This document shows positions 47,300-57,191 of a DNA stretch of 64,000 nt, piece after piece. Position 1 is the first letter of the stretch, and every line of letters begins with the position of its first letter. Source of the DNA: JAPOXR01 sp964291445 (GTDB lineage: Bacteria; Pseudomonadota; Alphaproteobacteria; Rhodobacterales; Rhodobacteraceae); NCBI GenBank assembly GCA_964291445.2, contig OZ219864.1, forward strand, positions 372,001 through 436,000, given 5' to 3'. Below the pieces are notes generated by a model. It ran no database searches. It had not been told where the DNA came from and was given only the letters and a program-made list of their open reading frames with translations. The translations under genes and the position numbers were made by a program.

Positions 47300-47504
47300 C
47301 TGCCTCCCGGTCTACCCGGCCCCGGTGACACTCCGGGAACGATGAATGGGCTATCCTGCCCGGCAACAGGCGGTTTCCTGTTGAAAGCCCCGGCATTGCA
47401 GCTTCGCCATGCAAGGCGATATAGCGGCGGTCTGAATTCCCGGGGCATGAGCGAGGCGGCACACCGCCTGGTTCAAACCGGGCTCGCAGGATGATGGCAG
47501 GCAG

Positions 47505-48755
47505 ATGTCGGCAACAGCTTCGAAATCTTCCCTGGTCACGCCGGTGCTGATTGGCGGCTGCCTGGTCATCCTGGCCAGTTTTGCAGTCCGTTGCAGCTTT
47601 GGCGTGTTCCAGATACCGATTGCCGAGGAATTCGGCTGGATGCGGATCGAATTCTCGCTGGCCCTCGCCATCCAGAACCTAGCCTGGGGGCTGGGCACGC
47701 CGATCTTCGGCGCCATTGCCGAGAAGATCGGTGACCGGGTGGCGATCATTCTCGGCGTGATTCTCTATGCCGCCGGGCTGATGCTGTCAGCCTTCGCAAC
47801 AACCCCGCTGGCCCATCAGTTTCTCGAATTCGCAATCGGCATGGGTGTTGCCGGCACCGGCTTCGGTGTCATCCTTGCCATTGTCGGCCGCGCCAGCTCC
47901 GATCAGAACCGGTCGCTGGCCCTGGGAATCGCCACCGCCGCCGGGTCCGCCGGCCAGGTCGTCGGGGCGCCGGTCGCCGACTGGATGCTGGGCTTCATGA
48001 CATGGCAGTCGGTATTCCTGGTCTTCGCGGTGGTCATACTCGCAACCCTTGCCGCGCTGCCGATGATCCGCTCGCCGGAGGCGGCGCCACTCGGCGGCGT
48101 GGAGGCGGGCATGGGAAAGATCCTGCTGGGTGCACTCAGGGACCCGTCCTACACCCTGATCTTCGTCGGTTTCTTCTCCTGCGGCTACCAGCTTGCCTTC
48201 ATCACCGCCCATTTCCCGGCCCTGATCACCGAGATGTGCGGTGCAATCGATCCGACCGGCATCCTGGCGCAGCTGGGAATCGCCACCACATCGACGCTCG
48301 GCGCGGTATCGATATCGATCATCGGCCTGACCAATATTGCCGGTACCATCCTCGCCGGATGGCTCGGCAGATCCTATTCCCGGAAATACCTGCTGTCGGC
48401 GATCTATGCCGGCCGGACCATCGCCGCGGCGCTGTTCTTCATCTTCCCGATCACGCCGGAATCGGTGCTGCTGTTCTCGGCGGTGATGGGCGCGCTGTGG
48501 CTGGCCACCATCCCGCTGACCAGCGGCCTGATCGCCTATATCTACGGGCTGCGCTACATGGGCACGCTCTACGGGATCATCTTCCTGTCCCATCAGCTCG
48601 GCGGATTTACCGGTGTCTGGCTCGGCGGCCTGCTGCATGACGCCTATGGAAATTACGACCTGGTTTGGTGGATCGGCGTCGGGGTCGGCGCCTTCTCGGC
48701 CGTGGTCCACCTGCCGATCAACGAACGACCAGTCGGTGCCAAGGCCATGGCCTGA
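47505..48755 (+). CDS. MFS transporter
   Basis: A 416-residue major facilitator protein with 12 predicted helices. The N-terminal half contains FGVFQIPIAEEFGW and the loop 2-3 region AEKIGDRVAI; the central loop is PLGGVEAGMGKI. It resembles monocarboxylate/oxalate-type (OFA/MCT-like) carriers, so an organic-acid substrate is a fair guess, no more. It stands alone, back to back with the dotM group. Confidence 0.85.
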   Translation: MSATASKSSLVTPVLIGGCLVILASFAVRCSFGVFQIPIAEEFGWMRIEFSLALAIQNLAWGLGTPIFGAIAEKIGDRVAIILGVILYAAGLMLSAFATTPLAHQFLEFAIGMGVAGTGFGVILAIVGRASSDQNRSLALGIATAAGSAGQVVGAPVADWMLGFMTWQSVFLVFAVVILATLAALPMIRSPEAAPLGGVEAGMGKILLGALRDPSYTLIFVGFFSCGYQLAFITAHFPALITEMCGAIDPTGILAQLGIATTSTLGAVSISIIGLTNIAGTILAGWLGRSYSRKYLLSAIYAGRTIAAALFFIFPITPESVLLFSAVMGALWLATIPLTSGLIAYIYGLRYMGTLYGIIFLSHQLGGFTGVWLGGLLHDAYGNYDLVWWIGVGVGAFSAVVHLPINERPVGAKAMA

Positions 48756-49059
48756 CCAGGCGGAGGGGGGTGCGGGCCACCACCATGACCCCCACACGCT
48801 CCCGACCAGCACGGCAGGACATGAAAGGTCCTTCAGGCAATCTCTCACACCAGCGCCCCCGTCATCCTGATTGACGCTGGACTCCATCGTGATTGGCAAT
48901 CACCGCCGGATGGGGCACGAAATAGCCGTGCAGACTCAATGCCCCGGGAAGTCTGCACCTCGCCACCCGGAGGTCGCTCCCGGATTGCCATACGGGACTA
49001 CACCTTGCGCAAATGTGGCTCTCTACCTGCCCGAAACCATGACACAACCGGCGGTTGGC
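48756..49059. other. Intergenic region, nothing assignable
   Basis: About 300 bases between two convergent genes. No terminator with a clear U-run and no gene could be supported. Confidence 0.45.
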
Positions 49060-49616
49060 CTAATTGACAGCGACCTTGGTCGTTGGGATGCCTGCGTGGC
49101 TCCTTTCAGTCTGGTTGTCGAGCACAGGCGATTGAATTTCATTAAATTCGGCGTCGGACTGCAATTCCAGCCACACTTCACCAACATAGCGATCTTGCCT
49201 GGCTCCGACTTGATATGTCGGGGTGAAGTCCTCGTTGTGAAAGCAGTCATTGTCGGATGCCGTGCAGTCCCACTCCATAGAGATGTCATACTCCGTATCG
49301 CTGACCTTTTTGATTTCTTCAGTAACTGTTCCCAGGCCGTACCTGCGGTCAGTGTGGCCTGGGACGTATTCGTTTGAATTGTCTGTCATAAAGTCGTGCC
49401 AACTGACTCCGCCTACCGGTTCGGAGAACGTCACCCGCCACGTCACTTTCTCGGTGTTCCCGCCTGCCGGCTGGTTCACATTGCAGATGTATGGCTTGAA
49501 AGAATTCCAATCAGCTTCAGCCAGAGGGCAACTACTTTGGGCTCCCGCTTCACTGGCAAGACCGAGCAGGGCTACCCCCCCCCGAATATCGTCAGGTATC
49601 GTGTGATGTTGTTCAT
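49060..49616 (-). CDS. Small secreted protein of unknown function, out of frame at a G9 tract
   Basis: The likely start is ATG 49616, with GGGAG upstream. It gives MNNITRYLTIFGG and then hits nine G residues (49575-49583 on the plus strand as C9) followed by TAG. With one G more, or two fewer, the frame joins VALLGLASEAGAQSS, making a perfect signal peptide with a cleavage site near AGA|QSS. The mature part is about 160 residues, acidic, with four Cys (SSCPLAE, YICNVN, WDCTASDNDCF) and SEPVGGVSWHDFMTDNSNE. I do not recognise the family. The frame that is open from 49725 lacks a signal peptide and a credible start. Confidence 0.65.
49575..49583. repeat. Poly-G tract (nine G on the coding strand)
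   Basis: Nine consecutive C on the plus strand, inside the signal-peptide region of the secreted protein. A change of one base would switch the frame on or off. Homopolymers of this length are also where sequencing errors concentrate. Confidence 0.7.
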
Positions 49617-49978
49617 GATCCCACTCCCGGTGTGTTGACTGTCCCGAGTACAGCATAACCGAAAAGCAACTACCCGGACAGGGGTGCCTCTGCGATCTCG
49701 GCGTCGCCCCCTCGTCAAGCTCCATGGCGAAGTCCGTCAGTTTCTGACCCAGATACTACCTTATACCAGCTGTCTCATTCAATGGGGGCAGGGACGAGTT
49801 CAGGAATAATTCCAGATCGCGCTGAGGGCGTCCACATAGGTGAGGTGTGCCGGCCTTGCTACGGGCAGTTTCGGGGGTCCCCAAATTTACCCCCTGGCGG
49901 CTTCATCGTCGACCGTCGAGGTGGATCAAACTTGCCGTGCTCTTGGGCGTCGCCCAGCAGCGGCGCGCCCGTGCAAGC

Positions 49979-50239
49979 TCATGGTTCGCCTGCATCCGCA
50001 TCCAGTGCTCGGCGGTGCCCCCGGCCGATATCCTCCAACGCCAGCGCCATCGTCGCCGACACGCCCGCCTTGCCGTTCAGCAGGCGCAAAAGCGTGCCGC
50101 GCTCGCAGCCGAGACGCGCCGCGGTTTCGGTCACGTTCCAGCCCAGATCGTCCATGCTCTCGCGGATCAGTTCCCCCAGCTGCGGCGGGTTCCGCATTGG
50201 CTCGACGCGCTCGCTTGCAATGTCGTTCGTGGTCAGCAC
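49979..50239 (-). CDS. higA: HigA-type antitoxin (XRE), C-terminal tail in another frame
   Basis: Helix-turn-helix antitoxin: NPPQLGELIRESMDDLGW, then TETAARLGCERGTLLRLLNGKAGVS. After ALEDIGRG the frame drifts; in a neighbouring frame GTAEHWMRMQANHELARAR continues the family sequence to a TGA at 49905-49903. The switch is at a C5/G5 run (50018-50022). So the real gene is probably 49903-50239 with one frameshift, mutated or misread. It follows higB by 10 bases and begins at GTG 50239. Confidence 0.75.
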   Translation of the reverse strand: MLTTNDIASERVEPMRNPPQLGELIRESMDDLGWNVTETAARLGCERGTLLRLLNGKAGVSATMALALEDIGRGHRRALDADAGEP

Positions 50240-50249
50240 TTCCTTTGGG

Positions 50250-50522
50250 TCAGTGGTAGTCGATCAGGTCCACGGCCTCACCGTCCTCGAAGCGGAACAC
50301 TGCCCGCCAGTTGCCGGAGACGCGAACGCCCCATAACTGGCCCGCACGGTCGCCCTTCAGGGGATGCAACCGAAAACCCGGCGCGTCGGCGCTGCCCGGA
50401 TGCGCCGCTTCTTGCAGCGGAATGCGCTTAAGCCGTGGCGCGAGACCGGCGCCATGCCAACACGTTTGGCGAGGGGCTGCAAGCGAACCAAATGACGCTC
50501 CCGGTAGCGAGACTTCCTGCAT
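50250..50522 (-). CDS. higB: HigB-type RelE-fold toxin
   Basis: A 90-residue ribosome-dependent mRNA interferase by family. The C-terminal signature is complete: PGFRLHPLKGDRAGQLWGV, SGNWRAVFRFEDGEAVDLIDYH. The N-terminal third is less conserved (a short insertion or frame wobble may affect residues 5-25). ATG 50522 has AGGAGGT at 50532-50538. Toxin before antitoxin is the normal higBA order. Confidence 0.78.
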   Translation of the reverse strand: MQEVSLPGASFGSLAAPRQTCWHGAGLAPRLKRIPLQEAAHPGSADAPGFRLHPLKGDRAGQLWGVRVSGNWRAVFRFEDGEAVDLIDYH

Positions 50523-50775
50523 TGATCTGATACCTCCTGTTTCCACAAGTGCCGTCCGGAAACTGCGCGCCGGTTCGGAGAGCTTTGCCTCGGGTGCGCG
50601 TTGGGCGTGGTCGCCCAAGTGCCGATCGGACAAAATGTCGAAGGCCAGACAGCTATTGTCACCCGACAATTGCTGTGCCAGCTTCTCGATCGCCGGCGGT
50701 ATTGCCGCCTGGCCAGCGCGGCGGATGTTCAGCTGGCGGGCTGTCCACGCCAGCAATTCGTCCGACCCCGATTAC

Positions 50776-52476
50776 TCAGCCGTTCCTCTCGTGGATTGCA
50801 GCGCCAGGCATCATGTCCCCACACATGTCGAATGACGGGCTGTCATCCCGTGTCTTCCGCCGGCGGGATCGAGCCGGCTCCTCCGGGCCGGCCTTCACCA
50901 CCATCGCCGGTGCGGGCTCGATGCCCGTCTCCCGGGCCATGTCTTGCATGCCCACCGCCCGGAATCCGGCCTGGTCAGCCTGCTGTCGCTGGTCGTCGGT
51001 GAAGACTGGCGAGACCAGCAGCGTCTCCCTGGCCAGGGAACGGAAGCGATCGCCGGCCTCGCCTCCGATCTCCGCCAAGAGGTTCTCGAAGTCCTGCTTC
51101 AGCCTGTTCGGCCTGTGCTTGTCGGCATTGCGCTTGCATCCTGCCATCACCAGCACCGAATCCGGATCTGTCGACTTGCCCCGGAAGGCGATGGCATCGA
51201 TATCCGCCAGATCCGTTCTCTTGACCGGCTTTCGCCAGGCCCCCTGCCTGCTCCAGGTCACGTCCGGCTGGCTGGCCAGCCAGGCCGCCGCCATGCGCTC
51301 CAGCACCGGCCCTTCCAAATTCTGCAGCCGCTCAAGCGGCGTGGTCGGCTCATCGTCGGGAGGAGTGTCCCACTCATCGTCTGCCTCTCGGAACAGCTCC
51401 GGATACACGGTGATCTGAAACAGCGCGCTGTTGTCGGCGATTCGCCACCTGGGATCGCCCTTGACCATGAACTGGCCGTACCTCTCGACCATCTCCAGAT
51501 GTTTCACCAGCATGTCGAGCGATTTCCGCAGCCCGTCATCCGGCTTCTCCCTGAGCTCTGCCGGGAACTCCGACAGGGTCATGCCGACCGGCTTCTGCGC
51601 CAGGTGTAGTAAGGCCTCCCTGGCCGGTTCCGCCAGCTCGACATATGCCTTGTTGTCGAACCGCTCCCGCGGGCTGTCTTGCAGCAGGTCCCGGTGCCAG
51701 TCGAGAAAGGCCATCCGCCAGTCGCGGTCGCTCTTCCAGGCACCCATCTCGGCCAGCCTGCCGGCCTCCTCGCGGGCGAACCGCCGCCACCGTCCGGGCA
51801 CGCCGCCAAAGGCGGTCCACAGCGTCAGCAACCGGCCGGGATATTGCAGGAAGCCCTGCTCCTGTGCCATCCGGAACACCGTCGGCAATGGCCATGGCGT
51901 CAGTTTGCTGGCTACTGTCGCCCGGCCGTGCAGCGGCTCCGTGCATGCGAACATGTCCAGCACCTGCTGCTGGTGCGAGCCCATCATGATCAGCTTGCCT
52001 GGCGGGCGATCGCCGTTCAGCGAGCGGGAGCGGTCAATTAGCAGCTTGAGGCCGCCTTCCAGCTTCATCGGCTTCGCCATCTGGAACTCGTCGAGGCAGA
52101 CCACGACATCCTGGGCCAGCAACTGCCTGATGATTTCGACGAAATACTCCTGTGGTGGGTAGGCACCATACACCTCGCTGACCGGGAACACGTCCGGCGG
52201 GGGCCGCGGGATCGAGACCGTCTCTCCGAAGGCCAGCCGGGCCTCCTGGATCAACCGCCGGGTGGTGGCGGCCACATCCTCGATTCCGGGATCCTCCAGC
52301 TCGAAGATCAACATCGGCGGATTGTTGCCGGATCGGCGGCGCGCCTCCTGCATCAATTCCGTCTTGCCGATGCCGCGCCCGCCGGTGACCAGCCCGGCGT
52401 CGAAGCCCGGCGTGTTGATGAATCTCCCGACCTTCGCCAGTTCCCTCTCGCGGCCATAGAAGCGCCACTCAGCCAT
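50776..52476 (-). CDS. AAA ATPase with C-terminal nuclease-like domain
   Basis: A 566-residue protein similar in layout to archaeal-type ATPase/DUF234 proteins. Residues 1-230 form the ATPase: FYGRERELAKVGRF, Walker A TGGRGIGKTELM, Walker B VVVCLDEFQMA, and the sensor MGSHQQQ. A middle winged-helix-like part follows (PVGMTLSEFPAELREK). The C-terminal region has DIDAIAFRG and VLVMAGCKRNADK, the spacing of a PD-(D/E)XK nuclease but with Gly-Cys before the Lys instead of Glu. Function unknown; such proteins are scattered, often accessory, and sometimes suspected in defence. It lies 250 bases upstream of higBA on the same strand. Confidence 0.78.
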   Translation of the reverse strand: MAEWRFYGRERELAKVGRFINTPGFDAGLVTGGRGIGKTELMQEARRRSGNNPPMLIFELEDPGIEDVAATTRRLIQEARLAFGETVSIPRPPPDVFPVSEVYGAYPPQEYFVEIIRQLLAQDVVVCLDEFQMAKPMKLEGGLKLLIDRSRSLNGDRPPGKLIMMGSHQQQVLDMFACTEPLHGRATVASKLTPWPLPTVFRMAQEQGFLQYPGRLLTLWTAFGGVPGRWRRFAREEAGRLAEMGAWKSDRDWRMAFLDWHRDLLQDSPRERFDNKAYVELAEPAREALLHLAQKPVGMTLSEFPAELREKPDDGLRKSLDMLVKHLEMVERYGQFMVKGDPRWRIADNSALFQITVYPELFREADDEWDTPPDDEPTTPLERLQNLEGPVLERMAAAWLASQPDVTWSRQGAWRKPVKRTDLADIDAIAFRGKSTDPDSVLVMAGCKRNADKHRPNRLKQDFENLLAEIGGEAGDRFRSLARETLLVSPVFTDDQRQQADQAGFRAVGMQDMARETGIEPAPAMVVKAGPEEPARSRRRKTRDDSPSFDMCGDMMPGAAIHERNG

Positions 52477-53112
52477 GGTTGTTCCTCCCTACGGCAGTGC
52501 CAGGCACTGGCCGGCCCGGTGCGGGGCCTCGGTGCTGATTCCGTTCAGCCGGGCGATCTCCGGCCAGCGTGACCGCTCGCCCAACGCCTTCTCGGTCACG
52601 TCGCCAATTCAGCCATGGTGTGTCATGTTTTCATGCCAGGTTGCCGTATACAACTATCTGTTATCTGTTATCTGTTAACACATACGGATGATCTTCACCC
52701 GTCATTGCCCTGTATCCGTCTTCTGTCGGTCTCCGCAGTCTATGGGGCGACAATCACTGTGAGAATCCAGTCAGTCAGGATAAGATGTTCCCGGCAGTGT
52801 AAAGGCACGTACCCTTTTCTCCCACAAGGTGGGGTGCTTCCCGGACTGGCTGATTTCGTATTTCAGCAACTGGCACCTTCGCTGGAAGAACCAGGTTGCA
52901 AATCTTGCGAGTTATATGAATGATTACCCACGAATACCCAATGACAGCAGTATCTTACCATTCTCAACCATTTCTCAAACCCATCAACCGTTCAGCCACT
53001 TTCAAAGCCATTTCGTCAATCTCACTCCAATCTGTGTCCCTGTTCTCCGTGCCATCACTGTCATCATTTGAGATGTCCACTCAGATATCTCGCTGATCGG
53101 GTCGGGTAATTT
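52477..53112. other. AT-rich intergenic region left of the composite transposon
   Basis: About 640 bases with no supportable gene. It contains three tandem copies of ATCTGTT (52656-52676) and a visibly lower GC content than the backbone, as does the sequence right of 62112. It is probably the edge of the target into which the transposon moved. Confidence 0.5.
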
Positions 53113-53120
53113 TTGTTATT

Positions 53121-54143
53121 GGCTCAGTTTACAAATCGTATGCGTTCATGATATATTCCTGCACGAAACAGAAGACTACAGATGATGAATCACAAGCAGT
53201 TTCAGGCTTGGTTTTCCCGGGTTGACCAACTCAGCACTGCGCAACGCAGGGAAGCCGAGGCAGCGCTCTCTGGAGGTTCGCAGGCGTCGGCCTCGCTGGC
53301 CGCGATCGAGGCGGGCGTGGGCGAGGGCCGCCGGTGCCCGCATTGCGACACTCCCGGTGCCATTGCGCCCGATAAAGCGCGGGGTCTGCGTCGGTATCAC
53401 TGCAAGGATTGCGGGAAGACGGTCAATGCCACGACAGTCACGCTGTTGGCGGGTCTTCACCGCAAGGAGAGATGGCTGGCGTTCGGAACCTATCTCGCGG
53501 ACAGGGAAACGGTGCGTGCGTCCGCCGGGCGTTGCGGGTTTGCCGTCAACACGGCCTTCCGCTGGCAGCACCGGTTCCTCGCTGCCGAAAGCCGGGACCC
53601 GCGAAAGCTCGCCGGCATAGTAGAGGCCGACGAAACCTATGTGCTGGAAAGCCGCAAGGGCGAGCGGCACCTTGACCGCAAGGCCTGTCGCCGTGGCGGA
53701 AAGGCGAGCAAGCGGGGCCTGTCGGCCGAGCAGGTTCCGGTGCTGGTTGCCGCCGACCGCAGCGGCATTACGGTCAGCGCGGTTCTTCCGGCGGTCAATG
53801 CCGATGCCCTGCGAGACGTCATCGAACCGGTCGTGGAGGGGGACATCGTATTGGTCAGTGATGGCAATAGCGCATTTCCGCCGTGCGCCGCAGCAATGGG
53901 CGTTCGCCACGAAGCGCTCAACCCGTCCGCAGGCGAGCGGGTTAGGAACGCCTTTCACATCCAGACGGTCAACAGTCGGCATGGCCAGTTGAAAGGCTTC
54001 CTGAGGCGCTACCGCGGGATCGCGCCAAGTACATCGACAACTACCTGCGGTGGTTCCAGCAGGTCAAGCTGGACTTCGCCTCGCCTCGCACGTGCCTCGC
54101 CAACTCAATCGACAGATCATGCATACGATTTGGAAACTGAGCC
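53121..54143 (+). mobile_element. IS1595-family element, left copy
   Basis: Terminal repeats GGCTCAGTTTACAAATCGTA on the left and, inverted, GGCTCAGTTTCCAAATCGTA on the right, one mismatch in 20. Encloses one transposase gene with a frameshift. Preceded by TTGTTATT. Confidence 0.87.
53185..54140 (+). pseudogene. IS1595-family transposase, C-terminal frameshift
   Basis: Zinc-ribbon transposase: two CXXC pairs (CPHC, CKDC), the first catalytic Asp in IVEADETYVLES, the second in LVSDGNSAFP, and the VNSRHGQLKGFLRRYRG block with Asn and Lys. A one-base deletion near 54024-54026 throws the last 35 residues out of frame; restored, they read KYIDNYLRWFQQVKLDFA and end RFGN, like the right-hand copy. 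ATG at 53185 corresponds to the start of that copy. Confidence 0.85.
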
Positions 54144-54210
54144 TGGCTCAAAGATCAAGACCAAGTGAGTTCTGGAATAATCGAGCTATGTCAATGCGTT
54201 GGGATGAATA

Positions 54211-55029
54211 ATGAAACTATCGTTCAACACCTGGGTTTATTCTAGCTTTCCAGTCTGGGTGCCGGCTTACCCGCTGGAAGAAGTCATCAAGCGGCTTGCC
54301 CGTATTGGCTATGACGGCGTTGAAATTGGCGCTGCGGCGCCCCACGCCTATCCCGATTATCTGACCGATAAACAGCGTAAGGAAGTCCGAAAGATACTGG
54401 ATGACACTGGAATCGCCTGTTCTTCAATGCTGCCAGCACCCGGCGGTGGCCCCGGCTTCAACGTGGCGTCTGAAAACCCGTTGGAACGTGCGGCGGCAAT
54501 CGATCAGTACAAAAAGGTCGCGGATCTGTGTCGCGAATGGGGTGCGCCGACATTGATGTATGTCGCGGGATGGCAGGTATTTGGCACATCCCGAAACCAG
54601 GCTTGGGAATGGTCTGCCAAAGCCCTTGACGAAATCGCCGCTTATGCAAACGACTTGGCAATCGCGGTAGAGCCGACATCGGCGGACAGCAATTTGATTG
54701 ATAGCTGCGATGATGTCATCAATCTGATGGATGAAGTCGGTCGTCCGAACGTCGGAGCGATGTTCGACACCTATCACACGCTTTATCGCAATGAGGTGCC
54801 GACGGATTATGTCTATCGCCTTGGTAGCCGTCTGAAGCACGTCCATCTGGCGGACGTAAATCGGGATCCGCCTGGCAGCGGCATCGTCGACTATGTGTCG
54901 CTGGTACAGGCGCTGCGTGACGTCGAATACGACGGATACCTGGCGATGGAAATAGGCTTCAACCGCCGAAATGTTGAACCCGATGACATCGCAAGACGAG
55001 CGCTGAATAACATGAAATCAATACTCTGA
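54211..55029 (+). CDS. Sugar phosphate isomerase/epimerase (xylose isomerase-like TIM barrel)
   Basis: A 272-residue TIM-barrel protein. Metal-site residues can be placed: Glu in IAVEPTSADSN, Asp in GAMFDTYHT, His in LKHVHLADVN, Glu in LAMEIGFN. The first strand, KLSFNTWVYSSFP, is typical. Works on a keto- or aldo-sugar or a polyol oxidation product; exact substrate unknown. First gene of the cargo operon, 68 bases after the left IS1595 element. GC content is lower than the chromosome around it. Confidence 0.83.
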   Translation: MKLSFNTWVYSSFPVWVPAYPLEEVIKRLARIGYDGVEIGAAAPHAYPDYLTDKQRKEVRKILDDTGIACSSMLPAPGGGPGFNVASENPLERAAAIDQYKKVADLCREWGAPTLMYVAGWQVFGTSRNQAWEWSAKALDEIAAYANDLAIAVEPTSADSNLIDSCDDVINLMDEVGRPNVGAMFDTYHTLYRNEVPTDYVYRLGSRLKHVHLADVNRDPPGSGIVDYVSLVQALRDVEYDGYLAMEIGFNRRNVEPDDIARRALNNMKSIL

Positions 55030-55087
55030 GTTCAATGGCCCGTCGCCGATGAAGCGAACGGGCAAACACAAAGCAAGGGAGAAGAAA

Positions 55088-56371
55088 ATGCAACGTTTAA
55101 TATCAATTGTTGTGGGCGCAATTTTAGCTGCAGGCAGTGCCGCCGCCGAAACTGCGATCACGCAATGGGACCAATTTTCCCAATCAGGCATCACCGCAGC
55201 CGGTCCGGCAATGGATGAGTTGATCGCGACATGCAAACCGGCACTGGATGGGGTTTCGGTATTGCGCACCGTTGCACCCTCCATTGGTATTCGCGACAGC
55301 TATCGTCTGGCTGTATCGGCCGGAAAAACCCCGGATCTGGCTTACACTTGGCCTGCGGCTTCGGTGCTAGCTGGATACGCGCGTGTCGGTGCGTTGGCAA
55401 AGCTGGACAAATACTATGACCAATATGGCTGGCAACAGGTAAACGAGTTCTACAAGGGCAGAAATTCGTATGACGGCCATATCTATGCTGTTCCGATGGA
55501 GCAGGATCTGATGGGTGTTTACTTCAACCGGGACCTGTTCGCAGAAAAAGGTATATCAGTTCCAACCACCTATGCAGAATTTCAGGCAGCCGCCGAAGCC
55601 TTCAAGGCTGATGGTATTGTGCCTGTATCCTTTGGCAATCGTGACCGTTGGCCCGCGACCAACACGTTTTCGCTTATTCTTGGCCTGACGGTTGGCCTGC
55701 AAGCCGAACAGGACGTATTTTTTGGCGACACACCATGGACCAACGCGGGGTTCAAACAAGCTGCCGAGAATTTCCAAGCCTGGGCGAATGATGGATATTT
55801 TCCGCGTGGCTTCAATGGGATCGGCTATGACGAGGCGAATGCGCTGTTTCTGTCGGGACGCGCCGCAATGACCATCACCGGCACCTGGGTCTTGCAGGAC
55901 ATGATCCGAGGTGCTGATAAGTTCGACATGGGCGTCTTTATGATGCCGCCAATGGCGGACGGTGTGGCTGCCGGCACCATGTGGGGCGAAGGCTCGCAAT
56001 GGCAGCTATCTTCGACGACCAGCGCAGAAGGTCAGGACGCAGCCGCCGCCTATCTGAATTGCCTGCTAAGTTCCGAAAGCCGCAAGGTCTGGGTGCAGAA
56101 AGGGCATACCGTGACCATCGGCACGACAACGGAGGAACTTGCGGAATGGGGGGCGGATCCGGTCGTGCAAGAGTTCTTTGAAGGTGGCCTCGCGACAGCA
56201 GAAACCAACTTTTACGATCTGCACACGACCCTGCCCGAAAGCGTAACGCAGGTCCTATATCCAGAACTGCAAAGACTCGTGGGTGGCGAAGCTTCGGCGG
56301 ACGAGTTCCTAGAGACCATGCAGGCCGCATGGGAAGTCGCGATTGCCAATGGCGAGCGCTGGATTCCTTAG
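55088..56371 (+). CDS. ABC transporter solute-binding protein, carbohydrate type
   Basis: A 427-residue family 1 extracellular binding protein. Residues 1-20 form a signal peptide (RLISIVVGAILAAGSAAA, cleavage before ETAI). The mature part has the usual YAVPMEQDLMGVYFNRDLFA hinge-ligand region and TNTFSLILGL. It delivers a sugar or polyol to the two permeases that follow. A ribosome site (AAGGGAGAAG) precedes ATG 55088; an earlier ATG at 55049 lacks one. A strong hairpin follows the gene. Confidence 0.88.
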   Translation: MQRLISIVVGAILAAGSAAAETAITQWDQFSQSGITAAGPAMDELIATCKPALDGVSVLRTVAPSIGIRDSYRLAVSAGKTPDLAYTWPAASVLAGYARVGALAKLDKYYDQYGWQQVNEFYKGRNSYDGHIYAVPMEQDLMGVYFNRDLFAEKGISVPTTYAEFQAAAEAFKADGIVPVSFGNRDRWPATNTFSLILGLTVGLQAEQDVFFGDTPWTNAGFKQAAENFQAWANDGYFPRGFNGIGYDEANALFLSGRAAMTITGTWVLQDMIRGADKFDMGVFMMPPMADGVAAGTMWGEGSQWQLSSTTSAEGQDAAAAYLNCLLSSESRKVWVQKGHTVTIGTTTEELAEWGADPVVQEFFEGGLATAETNFYDLHTTLPESVTQVLYPELQRLVGGEASADEFLETMQAAWEVAIANGERWIP

Positions 56372-56392
56372 AACTTAATAATCGTCTGGATT

Positions 56393-56415
56393 GGCGGGCC
56401 CATCATGGGCCCGCC
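56393..56415 (+). terminator. Hairpin after the binding-protein gene
   Basis: GGCGGGCCCA-TCA-TGGGCCCGCC is a perfect 10-base stem with a 3-base loop, 21 bases after the stop. There is no U-run. Such hairpins after binding-protein genes usually stabilise the upstream mRNA or reduce read-through to the permeases. Confidence 0.7.
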
Positions 56416-56418
56416 ACG

Positions 56419-57191
56419 TTAGGCCGTGGGTTCAATTGACTGGTCTGCGATCCTGCGGAGCAGAAAGCGGCTGATGGCCAGGCGCACGGCGGACAGGAAG
56501 TTGCGAGCCGTCTTGTCATAACGCGTGGCGACCCGGCGGAACTCCTTGATCCGACCGAAAAAACGCTCGACAAGTTTGCGCGTCTTGTAGGTCTCGCGAT
56601 CAAGTGACCGTGGCGACTTCCGGTTGGATTTCGATGGAATGACCGCGGTTGCTCCCGCTGTCTCGATCAGGCGGAGCATGGCATCGGTGTCGTAGGCCTC
56701 ATCACCGACCACGATTTCGTCTTGCCCCAGGTCGGCAAGAAGTGCCTCCGTCTGCGTGCAGTCGGCTGCCTGGCCCCGGGGTTAGGAACACGGTCTTCAC
56801 CATCGCGTTGCCATCAATTGCGGACCCGTATCGACGAGGACTCCACCATGCGCAGACGAACCGAGCCGCTCGAGCCGTCATCATTCCCGTCGTCATCGTC
56901 CACAAACCTTCGTAGCTTCGTCATAATCGACGTCCAGATACCGTTCTTGCTCCACCGGTTGTGGCGGTTGTAGCAGGTCGTGTACGGCCCGTAACGCTCC
57001 GGGAGGACGCGCCAGGGCGTGCCGGTGCGCAGCACAAAGAAAATACCGTCCATCACCCTTCGATCATGAACCCGTTCCGGGCCCTGTTGCTTATGGGGAA
57101 GTACCGAGTGGAGAATTTTCCACTCCGCGTCGCTCATGTCGTGCCGGTCACCCCCCCCATGCCTCAAACTCCTGTGGATTGTTTTCGGCAA
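56419..57191 (-). pseudogene. IS5-family transposase, frameshifted
   Basis: Two parts in different frames. N-terminal (56814-57191): MSDAEWKILHSVLP, RRVMDGIFFVLRTGTPWRVL and RWSKNGIW. C-terminal (56419-56712): VVGDEAYDTDAMLRLIE (catalytic Asp), VIPSKSNRKSPRSLD and LVERFFGRIKEFRRVATRYD (Glu). The middle, near 56712-56815, is where the frame changes. Some IS5 members use programmed frameshifting, but the missing middle block suggests decay. Confidence 0.78.

Noticed and set aside
47787..48899. A 370-codon minus-strand frame over the MFS gene
   Set aside because: No hydrophobic pattern or motif; mirror of the transporter codons.
50523..50756. In-frame extension upstream of higB as a longer protein or separate gene
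   Set aside because: A strong ribosome site lies directly before 50522, and the upstream translation matches no family I recognise.
52656..52676. Three tandem ATCTGTT copies as iterons of a plasmid origin
   Set aside because: Only three short copies, no rep gene and no DnaA box cluster nearby.
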